Assembly: GCF_002101705.1 (NCBI RefSeq)
Contig: NZ_LQPC01000052.1
Coordinates: forward strand, 24,109 to 88,108
DNA from: Mycolicibacterium iranicum
GTDB lineage: Bacteria; Actinomycetota; Actinomycetes; Mycobacteriales; Mycobacteriaceae
DNA length: 64,000 bases
Direction of reading: 5' to 3'
In this document: piece after piece, positions 63,203-64,000 of the stretch
Layout: each line of letters begins with the position of its first letter
How positions within the stretch are numbered: the first letter of the stretch is position 1
Program-made: the position numbers and the translations under genes
Notes under the pieces: model-generated
The model's input: the letters and a program-made list of their open reading frames with translations, nothing else
What the model was told of the DNA's origin: nothing
The model's database searches: none

Positions 63203-63835
63203 CTACGGATTTTTCAGCTGACGGGCGAGCTCGGCCGCGTCGACTTCGGGCGGGACCACCGCCCACCGCCCGCCCCACTGCGCGGCGGCCAACTCGGCGT
63301 AGACGGCGCCGGTGCGACGCTGCAGTCCGTCGTCGCGTTCGTAGGCGTCGCGGGCGCGGTCCGCCTCCTCGGCGGCCCGGCTGACCGCCCGCTGGGCCGC
63401 GAGTTCGGTCGGAACGTCCAGAAGCACCTGCCAATCCGGCACGGGCAGGCGCAAGCGCCCGTATTCGAGGTCGCGCACCCAGGCGACGACGTCACCGTCG
63501 GCGCCCTGGTGCAAGCGGGCCGCGCTGTAGGCGGCATTGGAGGCGACGTAGCGATCCAGGATGACGGCCGAATGCGTCGCCGCCAGCTGTTCGATCTCCT
63601 CGCGCGCGCCCGCGCGGTCCATCGCGAACATCACCGCCATCCCGTAGACCGAGTCAGCAAGGTCGCCGTGCTTGCCGTGCAGGGCTTCGGCGGCGACGTC
63701 GGCGTGCACCGATACGCCGTAGCGCGGAAAGGCCAGGGTCGCGACGGAGCCACCGTCAGCTTCGAATGCGGCACGAAGGCCGTTGGTCAGAGTGCGTTTG
63801 CCTGCGCCGTCCACACCCTCGATGACGATGAGCAC
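63203..63835 (-). CDS. tmk: Thymidylate kinase
   Basis: A 210-aa dTMP kinase. P-loop GVDGAGKRT, the DRY-type motif DRYVASNAAYSAARLHQG and the C-terminal AYERDDGLQRRTGAVYAELAAAQWGGRW closely follow Rv3247c. It phosphorylates dTMP for DNA synthesis. GTG start at 63835. The 160 bp from there to the window edge carry only upstream sequence. Confidence 0.95.
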   Translation of the reverse strand: MLIVIEGVDGAGKRTLTNGLRAAFEADGGSVATLAFPRYGVSVHADVAAEALHGKHGDLADSVYGMAVMFAMDRAGAREEIEQLAATHSAVILDRYVASNAAYSAARLHQGADGDVVAWVRDLEYGRLRLPVPDWQVLLDVPTELAAQRAVSRAAEEADRARDAYERDDGLQRRTGAVYAELAAAQWGGRWAVVPPEVDAAELARQLKNP

Positions 63836-63840
63836 TCGGC

Positions 63841-64000
63841 GAGCCTAATCCAGCCGCCTCGGCATGCCTCAGGCAAACGTTGACTGCCATGACGACACAG
63901 CGCATAGAGTTCCGCAAATGCGGGGGTGCCAGAGGTTGAGCAAAGGTGCGGATTTTGCGGTGGCGGCGGGGGTGGGCGCGGCGGTCTTCATGGGGTCATC
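63841..64000. other. Intergenic end of window, possible partial reading frame
   Basis: No recognisable gene. A GTG at 63946 opens an Arg/Trp-rich frame (VRILRWRRGW) with GAGG 13 bases upstream that runs off the edge; 18 codons are too few to call it a gene. The 63841-63945 stretch should hold the tmk promoter. Confidence 0.3.

Noticed and set aside
63946..64000. Possible start of a plus-strand gene at the right edge
   Set aside because: Only 18 codons are visible and the translation is Arg/Trp-rich, with no support.

Overview
The window is high-GC actinobacterial DNA and almost certainly comes from a rapidly growing Mycobacterium (Mycolicibacterium type). Its gene order follows the M. tuberculosis block Rv3201c to Rv3247c nearly gene for gene: adnB-adnA, lipV, an alkyltransferase-like gene, moeZ, a DUF3152 gene, rhlE, gpm2, entC, whiB1, pdtaS, rshA-sigH, aroA-rsgA, desA3 and its reductase, ppk2, a WS/DGAT gene, secA1, hpf, comF, lpqB-mtrB-mtrA and tmk. 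These names come from recalled family sequences and synteny; no database search was run.

Layout. 1-6.7 kb: the AdnAB double-strand-break resection motor-nuclease (AdnB is cut by the left edge), a hydrolase and a DNA alkyl-lesion sensor. 6.7-21.1 kb: sulfur carrier activation (moeZ), envelope proteins, TetR, a DEAD-box helicase with a structured leader, a ParA-like ATPase, isochorismate synthase, a type II dehydroquinase and a lipid-kinase-like gene. 21.1-25.5 kb is a regulatory hub: whiB1 behind a CRP-like site, the PdtaS sensor kinase, a biotinyl-domain protein, the tiny ribosomal protein bL37, and the thiol-stress sigma/anti-sigma pair sigH-rshA with a recognisable SigH-type promoter. 25.5-38.3 kb: dehydrogenases, two methyltransferases, the SRAP abasic-site shield, aroA-rsgA, an aldo-keto reductase, and the DesA3 desaturase with its FAD/2Fe-2S reductase, both preceded by related palindromic operators.

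38.3-43.4 kb is an accessory aromatic meta-cleavage island placed between two conserved genes. It holds a TetR, a 2-keto-4-pentenoate hydratase, a flavin hydroxylase broken by a one-base frameshift, a C-C bond hydrolase, an extradiol dioxygenase, and a truncated acetaldehyde dehydrogenase remnant. The pathway end (aldolase plus dehydrogenase) is missing locally, so the island looks degraded. 43.5-52.7 kb returns to the conserved set: ppk2 with a BCCT transporter, WS/DGAT, secA1, hpf, comF.

52.9-57.6 kb is the most unusual part. It is a lower-GC cassette between comF and lpqB that encodes a PE/EspC-like protein with a YxxxD type VII secretion signal, a 745-aa PPE/EspB-like protein with a long Gly/Ser/Pro linker and a globular C-terminus, an unrecognised helical protein, and a single-pass membrane protein whose outer part is an internal duplication. 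Three of the four genes overlap by ATGA. This looks like a type VII secretion substrate or accessory module away from any esx locus.

57.8-63.8 kb: a Rieske lipoprotein, the lpqB-mtrB-mtrA envelope/cell-cycle signalling operon, one extra unrecognised gene, and tmk. A 25-bp sequence occurs identically at three distant intergenic sites, and several strong hairpins separate convergent genes. No tRNA, rRNA, CRISPR array, IS element or phage gene was seen.
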